Under the pieces are notes generated by a model. The model did no database searches, was not told the DNA's origin, and saw only the letters and a program-made list of their open reading frames with translations. Below are positions 1-5,857 of a stretch of 5,857 bases of DNA, piece by piece. The stretch is taken from NCBI GenBank assembly GCA_031265595.1, contig JAISCM010000148.1, positions 1-5,857 of the forward strand, in the 5' to 3' direction. The translations under genes were made by a program, and so were the position numbers. This stretch comes from Tannerellaceae bacterium. Lineage in GTDB: Bacteria; Bacteroidota; Bacteroidia; Bacteroidales; Tannerellaceae. Position 1 is the stretch's first letter, and the number at the start of each line of letters is the position of its first letter.

Positions 1-1038
1 GGGGTAGAAGCTGGCGATGAAGTATCCCCGGATAAAGTTACACCAGGCGGGGCCGTCTATATTTCCCAGCATAGTATATTTAAGGTTTATATAGCAGCCG
101 CGTAAGGTGGCTTTATCTATAATGATACGGGGATAATGAGGCGTTGATGAGATGGTTGCGGATTCGCGTACTATCAAGACGTCATAATGATTGGGCAGCT
201 CCGTGTAACCATGTCTTATTACTTCTCCATTCTTCCACTTTGCCGTAAAGGCCGGGGACAGGCGGTTTTCCTGTTTGTTGTAATGATAAAGGCTGTCTTG
301 TGTTGGCACCCAATGAAACAATGAATAATCTATCCCGCCGGTATTGAATGAGACATCCACTTCATTGCTGTAATCCGGCGGGTTAATAGCGAAAGGCTTC
401 GAATCGATCCCCCGGATGATATTCCCCTCAAAATCCTGTATCCATACAGCCAATGGCGTGTCCGGGAAAGGGAGCGCCGTCATCAGCAACTCCTGTTTTT
501 CTTCATCCACCATAAAACGGCCTTTGGGTACCATAAATGGAAAACGGATATGTTTTAAGGGATTCCCTTCCAGGTCAAAAACCAATAATTTAATCGAAGT
601 GAACAAATAGACTTTGTTATTTTTCTCATCAATGTAACTGTCGTATACACCACCCGGATATTCGTCCGGCCCTTGCCCCACAGATGATATGGAACGGATA
701 TATTCACCTTTCTTATTGAAAAGTTTATAATCCTTTGGACTATCAGTGTATAATCCGATATAATTTTCGCTGACTGCATAAGAACCGGTGGCGCCCACTA
801 ATGCTTTCTCCGAATTGTTCTCCAGCCGGATGAGTTCATAGCCGGAAAGCAACGCGCTCAATGGGAAATCAAAGGTGTCTCTTACTAAAGACAGGTCAAG
901 CGTGGTCAGATCGCCTGCCTGGGTAGCAATTACGGGACAATCATCCAGTGTCAACCGGGGTTTCTTCTTTTCTTCGCTACATGAAAACAGAAGAAACAGG
1001 CACAAAGCCGCGTAGAAACAGATAGCTAATTTTCGCAT
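1..1038 (-). CDS. 6-bladed beta-propeller lipoprotein, 3' end beyond window
   Basis: The reverse strand is open for 346 codons from the ATG at 1038-1036 to the window edge, with no stop. The N-terminus is a lipoprotein signal: MRK, a hydrophobic core, then the lipobox LFSC with the lipidated cysteine at residue 20. The next residues, SEEKKK, resemble the acidic surface-export signal of Bacteroidota lipoproteins, so an outer-membrane and perhaps surface location is inferred. The rest reads as propeller blades of the type 'LFNKKGEYIRSI' (106-117) and 'VFDLEGNPLKHIRF' (153-166). The motif GQGPDEY (121-127) is typical of the Bacteroidales 6-bladed beta-propeller / BF3164-like lipoprotein families. 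I recognise the family by its look only; ligand and function are unknown, and no enzymatic motif is visible. It is divergent from thyA, so it is a separate transcription unit. An A-rich leader with AAGGATT just before the ATG supports the start. About 346 residues are already present, so only a small C-terminal part should be missing. Confidence 0.8.
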   Translation of the reverse strand, partial: MRKLAICFYAALCLFLLFSCSEEKKKPRLTLDDCPVIATQAGDLTTLDLSLVRDTFDFPLSALLSGYELIRLENNSEKALVGATGSYAVSENYIGLYTDSPKDYKLFNKKGEYIRSISSVGQGPDEYPGGVYDSYIDEKNNKVYLFTSIKLLVFDLEGNPLKHIRFPFMVPKGRFMVDEEKQELLMTALPFPDTPLAVWIQDFEGNIIRGIDSKPFAINPPDYSNEVDVSFNTGGIDYSLFHWVPTQDSLYHYNKQENRLSPAFTAKWKNGEVIRHGYTELPNHYDVLIVRESATISSTPHYPRIIIDKATLRGCYINLKYTMLGNIDGPAWCNFIRGYFIASFYP

Positions 1039-1062
1039 AATCCTTATTTATTTACAGGTTAC

Positions 1063-1090
1063 AAAATGTAGTTGCTATATTGGTGCGCAA
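1063..1090 (-). promoter_or_regulatory. possible promoter of the propeller lipoprotein
   Basis: On the minus strand TACATTTT (1070-1063) matches seven of eight positions of the Bacteroidales -7 box TAnnTTTG. A TTG lies 17 nt further upstream (1090-1088), a little closer than the usual spacing. The start codon at 1038 is about 24 nt downstream. This is a motif match only. Confidence 0.3.
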
Positions 1091-1281
1091 GGTAAGTATA
1101 ATTTCTTTTATAAGGGGAGTCCGGGATAAGAAAAAAAGTTATTATGATGTCTTTACCAAATTATTACGATATTTTCAGAAAAGCGTCACGATGATTGATT
1201 GCTTTGCTTACCACAGCTTGAGCGTTTCACCCCTAAAATTATACATGAGCGGCAGCAGTTGTAGTTGTTTTTTCTATTTGC

Positions 1282-1312
1282 TTGGTTTATATGAATCACT
1301 TTTGTACATTTG
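1282..1312 (+). promoter_or_regulatory. Bacteroidales-type promoter of thyA-folA
   Basis: TACATTTG at 1305-1312 is a perfect match to the -7 consensus TAnnTTTG of Bacteroidales primary sigma factor promoters. A TTG at 1282-1284, 20 nt upstream, is a plausible -33 element. Transcription would start near 1318-1320, leaving a leader of only about 15 nt before the thyA ATG at 1334. It also argues against an earlier in-frame TTG start at 1310, since that codon lies inside the -7 box and would not be transcribed. Confidence 0.6.
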
Positions 1313-1333
1313 CATTCTACCAATATAGCAAGG

Positions 1334-2128
1334 ATGAAACAATATGTAGAATTGCTCGAACGGGTATTGAAGGAAGGTGTAAAGAAAGAAGACAGGACGT
1401 GTACAGGGACACTGAGTATTTTCGGACATCAGATGCGGTTCGATCTGGAAGAGGGTTTCCCGCTGCTGACTACCAAAAAGCTGCATCTAAAGTCTATCAT
1501 ATACGAACTTCTCTGGTTTTTAAAGGGAGATACGAATGTGAAATTCCTTCAGGATAACGAAGTGCGTATCTGGAACGAATGGGCGGATGCCGAGGGAAAT
1601 CTGGGACATATCTATGGGTATCAGTGGCGTTCGTGGCCGGATTATAAGGGGGGGGCTATAGACCAGATATCGGAGGCTGTGCGGATGATCAGGGAATCGC
1701 CCGACTCGCGCCGGATCATTGTCAGCTCATGGAATGTGGGCGATTTGGAGAATATGAACCTTCCTCCCTGCCACGCTTTTTTCCAGTTTTATGTAGCCAA
1801 CGGGCGGCTGAGCCTGCAAATGTACCAACGCAGCGCCGACATCTTCCTGGGCGTACCGTTTAATATTGCGTCGTATGCCTTGCTGCTACAGATGATGGCG
1901 CAGGTTACCGGGCTAAAGGCAGGAGACTTTGTCCATACGCTGGGCGATGCACATATATACAGTAATCACCTCGAACAGGTAAAGCTCCAGATAGGTAGAG
2001 AGCCTAAAAGACTTCCCCTGATGGAAATAAACCCTCGTGTAACAGATATCTTCCGTTTTCAATACGAAGATTTCAACCTGACAGGCTACGACCCTCATCC
2101 GCATATAAAAGGGGTGGTGGCCGTTTGA
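1334..2128 (+). CDS. thyA: thymidylate synthase
   Basis: ThyA methylates dUMP to dTMP in the cytoplasm, using 5,10-methylenetetrahydrofolate as both carbon donor and reductant and releasing dihydrofolate. The 264-residue product has the same length as E. coli ThyA, and key residues fall at the same numbers. These include the catalytic Cys146 in [11 protein letters not shown], Arg21, Glu58, Trp80, Tyr94, the dimer-contributed Arg126-Arg127, Arg166/Ser167/Asp169 in QRSADIFLG, Asn177, and His207/Tyr209. The C-terminus [12 protein letters not shown] is also typical. I chose the ATG at 1334: it gives the standard [12 protein letters not shown] start, whereas the upstream TTG at 1310 lies in the promoter. 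Upstream of the ATG is only AGCAAGG, too close to act as a normal ribosome-binding site. folA follows after 42 nt, which suggests co-transcription. A run of eight G (1648-1655) encodes part of YKGGAI and is the one odd local feature. The gene appears intact. Confidence 0.98.
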   Translation: MKQYVELLERVLKEGVKKEDRTCTGTLSIFGHQMRFDLEEGFPLLTTKKLHLKSIIYELLWFLKGDTNVKFLQDNEVRIWNEWADAEGNLGHIYGYQWRSWPDYKGGAIDQISEAVRMIRESPDSRRIIVSSWNVGDLENMNLPPCHAFFQFYVANGRLSLQMYQRSADIFLGVPFNIASYALLLQMMAQVTGLKAGDFVHTLGDAHIYSNHLEQVKLQIGREPKRLPLMEINPRVTDIFRFQYEDFNLTGYDPHPHIKGVVAV

Positions 2129-2170
2129 TCATTTTACGAAAATTACAGATTATCTCTAAATTGTAAGCTT

Positions 2171-2677
2171 ATGAGTATGATTTCAATTATCACAGCAGTT
2201 GACGAAAAGAATGCTATTGGTGGAAAAAACAAGTTGTTATGGAACCTGCCGTATGACATGCAACGCTTCAAAGGCGCTACCACAGGCCATGCCGTTGTAA
2301 TGGGACGGCGCACCTTCGAATCCCTTCCCAAAGGCGCCCTGCCCAACCGGAAAAACATTGTGCTGACCACCTTGCCCCCGGAAAGCTTTATCAACGTATT
2401 TGTCTGCAACTCCATGCAAGACGCCTTTGAGCTTTGCGAAAAAGAAGAGGAAGTCTTCATGATCGGCGGCGCCATGATCTACAAAGAAGCGCTCCCCTTA
2501 GCCGACAAACTATACCTGACGCGCGTACACCACGTATTTGAAGATGCCGACATCTTCTTCCCCGAAATTAATTTCGACGAATGGGAAGAAATCGTAGAAG
2601 AACGCGAATACCACCCCGCCGACGAACGACACGCACACGGCTATACGTTTCATACCTTTTTAAGGAGTAAGGAGTAA
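2171..2677 (+). CDS. folA: dihydrofolate reductase
   Basis: This enzyme reduces dihydrofolate to tetrahydrofolate with NADPH, restoring the cofactor oxidised by the preceding ThyA; it is the target of trimethoprim. The 168-residue protein is close to the usual 160-170. Family signatures run in order: MISIITAV at the first strand, NAIGGKNKLLWNLPYD (14-29) with Asp29 in the place of E. coli catalytic Asp27, GRRTFESLP (45-53), NRKNIVL (59-65) with Arg60 matching the Arg that binds the substrate glutamate tail, and MIGGAMIY (97-104) with the cofactor-binding Gly-Gly pair. The start at 2171 (MSMISI) fits the common MSKISI form; the ATG two codons on (2177) is also possible. The leader is AT-rich without a clear Shine-Dalgarno site. 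The last codons (RSKE) and the stop lie inside three tandem AAGGAGT units, so the extreme C-terminus was probably shaped by the repeat that follows. Confidence 0.97.
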   Translation: MSMISIITAVDEKNAIGGKNKLLWNLPYDMQRFKGATTGHAVVMGRRTFESLPKGALPNRKNIVLTTLPPESFINVFVCNSMQDAFELCEKEEEVFMIGGAMIYKEALPLADKLYLTRVHHVFEDADIFFPEINFDEWEEIVEEREYHPADERHAHGYTFHTFLRSKE

Positions 2678-2778
2678 GGAGTAAAAGTAGTCAAGTAGTC
2701 AAGTAGTAAGTAGTTAAAGTAGTAGTCAGGTAGTAAGTAGTTAAAGTAGTTAAGGAGTTAGTAAAGTAGTCAGGTCTC
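2662..2778 (+). repeat. AAGTAGT-type low-complexity tandem repeats
   Basis: Short related units follow each other directly. There are three AAGGAGT (2662-2682), AAGTAGTC at 2685-2692 and 2693-2700, then AAGTAGT and AAGTAGTTA variants to about 2760, and AAAGTAGTCAGG at the end. A 20-nt stretch at 2704-2723 recurs exactly at 2731-2750. The first 16 bases of the block are the end of folA (RSKE and stop); the rest is noncoding. TAA and TAG triplets are frequent. The mixture of 7-, 8- and 9-nt periods suggests growth by replication slippage. No transposase, target-site duplication or CRISPR-like spacer pattern is visible. Confidence 0.9.
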
Positions 2779-2814
2779 TAAAGTCCTTAAAGTCTCTAAA
2801 GTCCTTAAAGTCCC
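2779..2814 (+). repeat. four tandem 9-nt TAAAGTCYY units
   Basis: TAAAGTCCT, TAAAGTCTC, TAAAGTCCT and TAAAGTCCC start at 2779, 2788, 2797 and 2806. A degenerate fifth (TAAAAATTA) starts at 2815. The unit differs from the neighbouring TAAAGTAGT form mainly at two bases, so it looks like a derived subfamily. Each unit places a TAA in the reading frame of the downstream macroglobulin; the last one (2815-2817) ends 12 nt before its ATG and sets the upstream limit of that gene. Confidence 0.9.
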
Positions 2815-2829
2815 TAAAAATTAAAGAAA
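2815..2829 (+). promoter_or_regulatory. A-rich translation leader of the macroglobulin gene
   Basis: The bases just before the ATG at 2830 are TAAAAATTAAAGAAA. Bacteroidota genes often use A-rich, weakly structured leaders rather than a strong Shine-Dalgarno sequence, so this context favours the start at 2830. By contrast, the bases before the ATG at 3001 encode a signal-sequence-like segment in frame. Confidence 0.5.
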
Positions 2830-5800
2830 ATGAAAAAAAGAGAAAAAGCAAAGAGAGAAAAGACAATAAAAAAGGAAAACCGAACGAGTGTATTTCCCCC
2901 TTTTCTCCTTAACTACTTTAACTACTCTAACTACTTTAACTACTTGCTAATATTACTCACTACCACTCTGAGCGCAGCGCCTCTTCCAAACGAAAATAAG
3001 ATGGATAATACAACCTTGCTGATCAAATCGCTTATCGGCGAGATGAAAGAGAAGCTGGAGGTGAATGAAGACAGCTTCCCTGATCTTATAAAAGAAGCAG
3101 AAACCTATCAATCCGGACAAACGGATACGGCAACTACTGCTTTGCTACATTCGATGATTGCCGAGATGTACAGCCATTACTACCGGATAAACAAATGGAA
3201 GATAGACCGCCGTACGCCGGTTCAGGGCTTTGTGCCGGATGACATCAGGGAATGGCCGGCCGACCTTTTTACCGCCCGGATAGAGGAAGAGCTTGCTGCC
3301 TCCCTGAAGCCTGCGCCATTGTTGCGCCAGACGGGAACAGCCGCGTGGAAGGATATTATGTCTGCCGGGGAAGAGGCACCCCTTTTGCGCCCTACGCTTT
3401 ATGAGTTTCTTGCGTTTCGCGCCCTCGATATACGGCCTTCGGATACGGTCTACCGGGAGCTGATGGCTTACTATGAGCAAAAGAACGATCCGGAATCACT
3501 ACTGCCGCTTCTGTTAGCTTACGGGCAATACCAATACCGCAACAGTTATTCGCCCGCAGAAGAGGCGAAATATGAGGCGTTTGTAGACAGTCTTATACAG
3601 GTATATAAAGACAAACCCTGCGTGGTAGAAGCCATACAGGCCAAGCTGCTACTGCTGCAAAGCAAATCGTACAAACCGGAAACAACGGATTCTGTCCGCA
3701 CGCTTCAATACCAATGGTGTAAAGACGCCATCGCCCGCTACCCGGATTACGAACGGATAGGCCTTATCACTAACTGGCTGGCGGCAATGGAAGAACCTGA
3801 TCTGCAAATACAAAGCAACAACACGGTATATCCCGGAAAGAACCTGGAGCTGACCATCCGTTACAACCATATCTCGCATCTAACCGTAACGATCTATCGC
3901 AGTAAAAAAACAATAGAGGCTACCTTACCTTATCTATATAACAACCCGGATGAAAAGAAAAGCGCCTTGGGCGAAGTAGTGAAGGAAGTCGCTCTCTCGC
4001 TTGCGTTGAAAAATACGTATACGAGCGCCGATTCGAGCGTATCTATCCGCATGGACGAACCCGGGCTGTATGAATATGTGATCACCTCGCCGGGCAAAGA
4101 CGGGATAAAGATAAACAATCTGTTCAGCGTTACACGCCTGGCCGTTGTGTCGAGGAACGCTCCTTCGGGGATAGCGGAGTTATTGGTAACTGATTATCAG
4201 ACCGGCAAACCTGTGGGCGACGCGATCGTCCATTATTATACAAACGAACGCAATGTGTTTACAAAGACTGGCGCCGTTAAAACCGGCAAAGACGGTCTGG
4301 CTGCCTTACCCGGTAGAAATGATATAAGAGCCTGCCAGGCCTGTGTAGCCGGCGATACATCGGCGTTTATAACAAGCGTTTATACCGGCAGGCGCAGCTA
4401 TGGCGACAATCCGGTGCAAACGGAAGTGCGGCTACTGACAGACAGGGGCCTTTACCGCCCGGGGCAAACCGTATTCTTTAAAGGAATTGCTTATACGAAT
4501 GAGAAAGACAATCCGCAGGTGGCGGCAGGTAAACGTTTTGAAATAACGCTCCGCGATGCGAATTACCAGGAGGTTGCCACGAAATCGTTTACCACGAACG
4601 ACTATGGCTCCTTCACCGGAGAATTTACCTTGCCGGGGCGGGCGCTTACCGGGCAGTTTACGCTTGTTTCGTCAAACGGCTCCACTTCCATACAGGTAGA
4701 AGAATATAAACGCCCGACTTTTAAGATAGAACTGGATAAGGTAAAAGACGAAGTAGCCTTTGGCGATGAGGTGACGATAACAGGAAAGGCGCAAACCTTC
4801 TCAGGCGTGGCGCTTCAGCAGGCGGATATTACCTACCGTATTATCAGGAAGCCGTTCTGGTTTCGCACCTATTCCGGCAACCCGGCGGAAGAACAGGTAG
4901 CGCAGGGAACAACAGCCATCCGGGACGGCGGAACCTTCTCCTTCACCTTCCGCCCTGAAAAAAGCGACGCCGGCTTCCCCCTTTCGTTTCAGAGTTACGA
5001 TATAAAAGTGTCTGTAACCGACAGTAAAAGCGAAACACAGGAAGCGCTCTCCACCTTCTCTGCCGGCGACAGAAGCATGATACTTTCTACCGATATAAAG
5101 AAACAATTAGAAAAAGAATCGGACGTTGTAAAAATCAGCGCATTGACCCTCAATGGAGAAGACATGCCGGCTAAAGGAACTTATACGATCATCACCCTTG
5201 CCGACACCCAGGAGGCGGATCAGTACAAAGAAGGGAAAGCGCTGGCCCAAGGCACATTCTCCACAGACGTTGCCGTAGGGAAAGAAATATTCGGCAAACT
5301 GCCTTCGGGACGTTTCCGCCTGCGCCTGACAGCCTTAGACAGCAAAGGGCGTACCATAGACTATGCCGAAGACTTTATATTATATAGTAAACAGGATAAA
5401 CGCCCGCCGGTAGTTACCCACACATGGGTAGTGGCCGGAAAGGCGGACTGCCTGCCGGGAGAGGAGGCAACCTTCGTATTCGGTACGTCAGACAAAGAAG
5501 CTTATATCTTGTACGAATTATTTACCCGCGATAGCCATGTAGCGCGCGAACGGATTGAGCTTAGTAATGAAAACCGCCCCTTCCGTATTCCGTTCCTCGA
5601 AAGTTATGGAGATGGCGTAACGGCTTCGTTCACGTTCGTAAAAGAAGGGAAGCTGTATACGCAACAAATACCCGTTCAAAAGCGGTTTCCCGACAAGAAG
5701 CTTAGCATTAAGCCGGTAACATTCCGCAATCATTTACTGCCGGGAAGCCGGGAGAGCTGGACATTCAGGATACAGCACGCCGACTCAACCGCTGCCTCAG

Positions 5801-5857
5801 CCGAAGTGTTGGCCGGGATGTACGATGCTTCGCTGGATAAGGTAAGGCCGTTTGCCT
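2830..5857 (+). CDS. alpha-2-macroglobulin family protein, 3' end beyond window
   Basis: Bacterial alpha-2-macroglobulins are exported proteins thought to trap or block foreign proteases near the envelope; function here is inferred from family. The frame is open for 1009 codons to the window edge. Residues 1-18 are strongly basic (ten Lys/Arg), 25-38 are the repeat-encoded NYF/NYS/NYF/NYL segment, and 39-50 are a hydrophobic stretch ending LSAA. This reads as a signal peptide with a long n-region. There is no lipobox cysteine, so a soluble periplasmic or secreted form is likelier than a lipoprotein. An N-terminal region rich in helices (about 60-320) is followed by beta-sandwich MG domains. 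The MG2 hallmark TDRGLYRPGQTVFFKG begins at 537, VEEYKRPTF lies at 623-631, and MYDASLD at 997-1003. Any thioester motif would lie past the edge, so inhibitor type cannot be judged. A start at 3001 would remove the signal sequence. It is 152 nt after folA with no clear promoter. Confidence 0.88.
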   Translation, partial: MKKREKAKREKTIKKENRTSVFPPFLLNYFNYSNYFNYLLILLTTTLSAAPLPNENKMDNTTLLIKSLIGEMKEKLEVNEDSFPDLIKEAETYQSGQTDTATTALLHSMIAEMYSHYYRINKWKIDRRTPVQGFVPDDIREWPADLFTARIEEELAASLKPAPLLRQTGTAAWKDIMSAGEEAPLLRPTLYEFLAFRALDIRPSDTVYRELMAYYEQKNDPESLLPLLLAYGQYQYRNSYSPAEEAKYEAFVDSLIQVYKDKPCVVEAIQAKLLLLQSKSYKPETTDSVRTLQYQWCKDAIARYPDYERIGLITNWLAAMEEPDLQIQSNNTVYPGKNLELTIRYNHISHLTVTIYRSKKTIEATLPYLYNNPDEKKSALGEVVKEVALSLALKNTYTSADSSVSIRMDEPGLYEYVITSPGKDGIKINNLFSVTRLAVVSRNAPSGIAELLVTDYQTGKPVGDAIVHYYTNERNVFTKTGAVKTGKDGLAALPGRNDIRACQACVAGDTSAFITSVYTGRRSYGDNPVQTEVRLLTDRGLYRPGQTVFFKGIAYTNEKDNPQVAAGKRFEITLRDANYQEVATKSFTTNDYGSFTGEFTLPGRALTGQFTLVSSNGSTSIQVEEYKRPTFKIELDKVKDEVAFGDEVTITGKAQTFSGVALQQADITYRIIRKPFWFRTYSGNPAEEQVAQGTTAIRDGGTFSFTFRPEKSDAGFPLSFQSYDIKVSVTDSKSETQEALSTFSAGDRSMILSTDIKKQLEKESDVVKISALTLNGEDMPAKGTYTIITLADTQEADQYKEGKALAQGTFSTDVAVGKEIFGKLPSGRFRLRLTALDSKGRTIDYAEDFILYSKQDKRPPVVTHTWVVAGKADCLPGEEATFVFGTSDKEAYILYELFTRDSHVARERIELSNENRPFRIPFLESYGDGVTASFTFVKEGKLYTQQIPVQKRFPDKKLSIKPVTFRNHLLPGSRESWTFRIQHADSTAASAEVLAGMYDASLDKVRPFA
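2909..2944 (+). repeat. four tandem 9-nt TTAACTACT units within coding sequence
   Basis: TTAACTACT starts at 2909, 2918 and 2936, with CTAACTACT at 2927. This is the reverse complement of the AAGTAGTTA unit downstream of folA. It lies in frame in the macroglobulin gene and encodes Asn-Tyr-Phe, Asn-Tyr-Ser, Asn-Tyr-Phe, Asn-Tyr-Leu (residues 28-39). Because the unit is three codons long, gain or loss of copies keeps the frame. Confidence 0.9.

Larger units (their letters stand above)
1039..1333. other. divergent intergenic region
   Basis: These 295 bases lie between the start codons of the propeller lipoprotein (minus) and thyA (plus). They must hold both promoters: a good candidate for thyA at 1282-1312 and a weak one for the lipoprotein at 1063-1090. 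The middle part (about 1095-1270) is AT-rich. I found no tRNA, riboswitch, strong hairpin or credible small gene in it. The only open frame, about 82 codons from a TTG at 1080, has no recognisable protein character and runs through the thyA promoter. Confidence 0.6.
2708..2945. repeat. nested inverted repeats around the macroglobulin start
   Basis: Bases 2736-2757 are perfectly complementary to 2905-2926 (22 bp). Outside them, 2708-2723 is perfectly complementary to 2930-2945 (16 bp). The arms are the repeat unit AAGTAGTTA on the left and its reverse complement on the right. The enclosed 147 nt hold the TAAAGTC units, the A-rich leader and the first 25 codons of the macroglobulin. In RNA the arms could form a long stem with the start codon in the loop. 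There is no U-run after it, so it does not look like an intrinsic terminator. Confidence 0.85.

Noticed and set aside
1199..1206. TTGCTTTG as another -7 box for the plus strand
   Set aside because: It has one mismatch in the TA pair and no convincing -33 element at the right distance; the box at 1305-1312 is better.
1080..1328. 82-codon open frame between the divergent genes
   Set aside because: It has a TTG start, no family resemblance and irregular composition, and it runs through the thyA promoter. It is most likely chance.
1310..1333. Upstream TTG start for thyA, adding eight residues
   Set aside because: The TTG lies in the -7 promoter box, and the start at 1334 gives exactly the family length with catalytic Cys at 146.
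2905..2945. Intrinsic terminator for folA formed by the inverted repeats
   Set aside because: The stem is AT-rich with a 147-nt loop, no U-run follows, and the right arm is in the coding frame of the next gene.
2662..2946. CRISPR array or riboswitch in the repeat cluster
   Set aside because: The units are only 7-9 nt and directly adjoining, without unique spacers. No cas gene or known aptamer core is visible.
3001..3003. ATG at 3001 as the start of the macroglobulin gene
   Set aside because: The frame is open upstream to 2830 and encodes a signal-peptide-like segment. An exported family would lose its export signal with the 3001 start, and the A-rich leader sits before 2830.
3145..5733. Several minus-strand open frames of 60-110 codons opposite the macroglobulin gene
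   Set aside because: They are shadows of a long, well-supported plus-strand gene and show no protein family features.

Overview
The window looks like a chromosomal segment of a Bacteroidota bacterium, most likely order Bacteroidales (Bacteroides/Parabacteroides type). The signs are a match to the Bacteroidales -7 promoter box (TACATTTG) upstream of thyA, A-rich leaders instead of clear Shine-Dalgarno sites, a lipoprotein of the 6-bladed beta-propeller type with an acidic stretch after the lipid cysteine, and a large Bacteroidota-style alpha-2-macroglobulin. The genus is an inference.

Layout. Bases 1-1038 (minus strand) hold most of a beta-propeller lipoprotein gene whose 3' end is cut by the window edge. 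A divergent intergenic region (1039-1333) follows. Then comes a plus-strand group: thymidylate synthase thyA (1334-2128), dihydrofolate reductase folA (2171-2677), a low-complexity repeat cluster (about 2662-2946), and a large alpha-2-macroglobulin-like gene (2830 to beyond the right edge). ThyA consumes 5,10-methylenetetrahydrofolate to make dTMP and releases dihydrofolate. FolA reduces that dihydrofolate, so the pair forms a closed dTMP/folate cycle. The macroglobulin has no evident biochemical link to it, but no consensus promoter separates it from folA.

The most notable part is the repeat cluster. It consists of related 7-, 8- and 9-nt units (AAGGAGT, AAGTAGTC, AAGTAGTTA, TAAAGTCCT and the inverted TTAACTACT). 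The left end supplies the last codons and stop of folA. The inverted right end is translated as an NYF-type tripeptide repeat within the N-terminal export signal of the macroglobulin. The arms form perfect 22-bp and 16-bp inverted repeats around the macroglobulin start codon. The macroglobulin therefore very probably starts at 2830, not at the tempting ATG at 3001, which would lose the signal sequence.

Apart from that cluster the window is ordinary. I see no RNA genes, CRISPR array, transposase or defence system.
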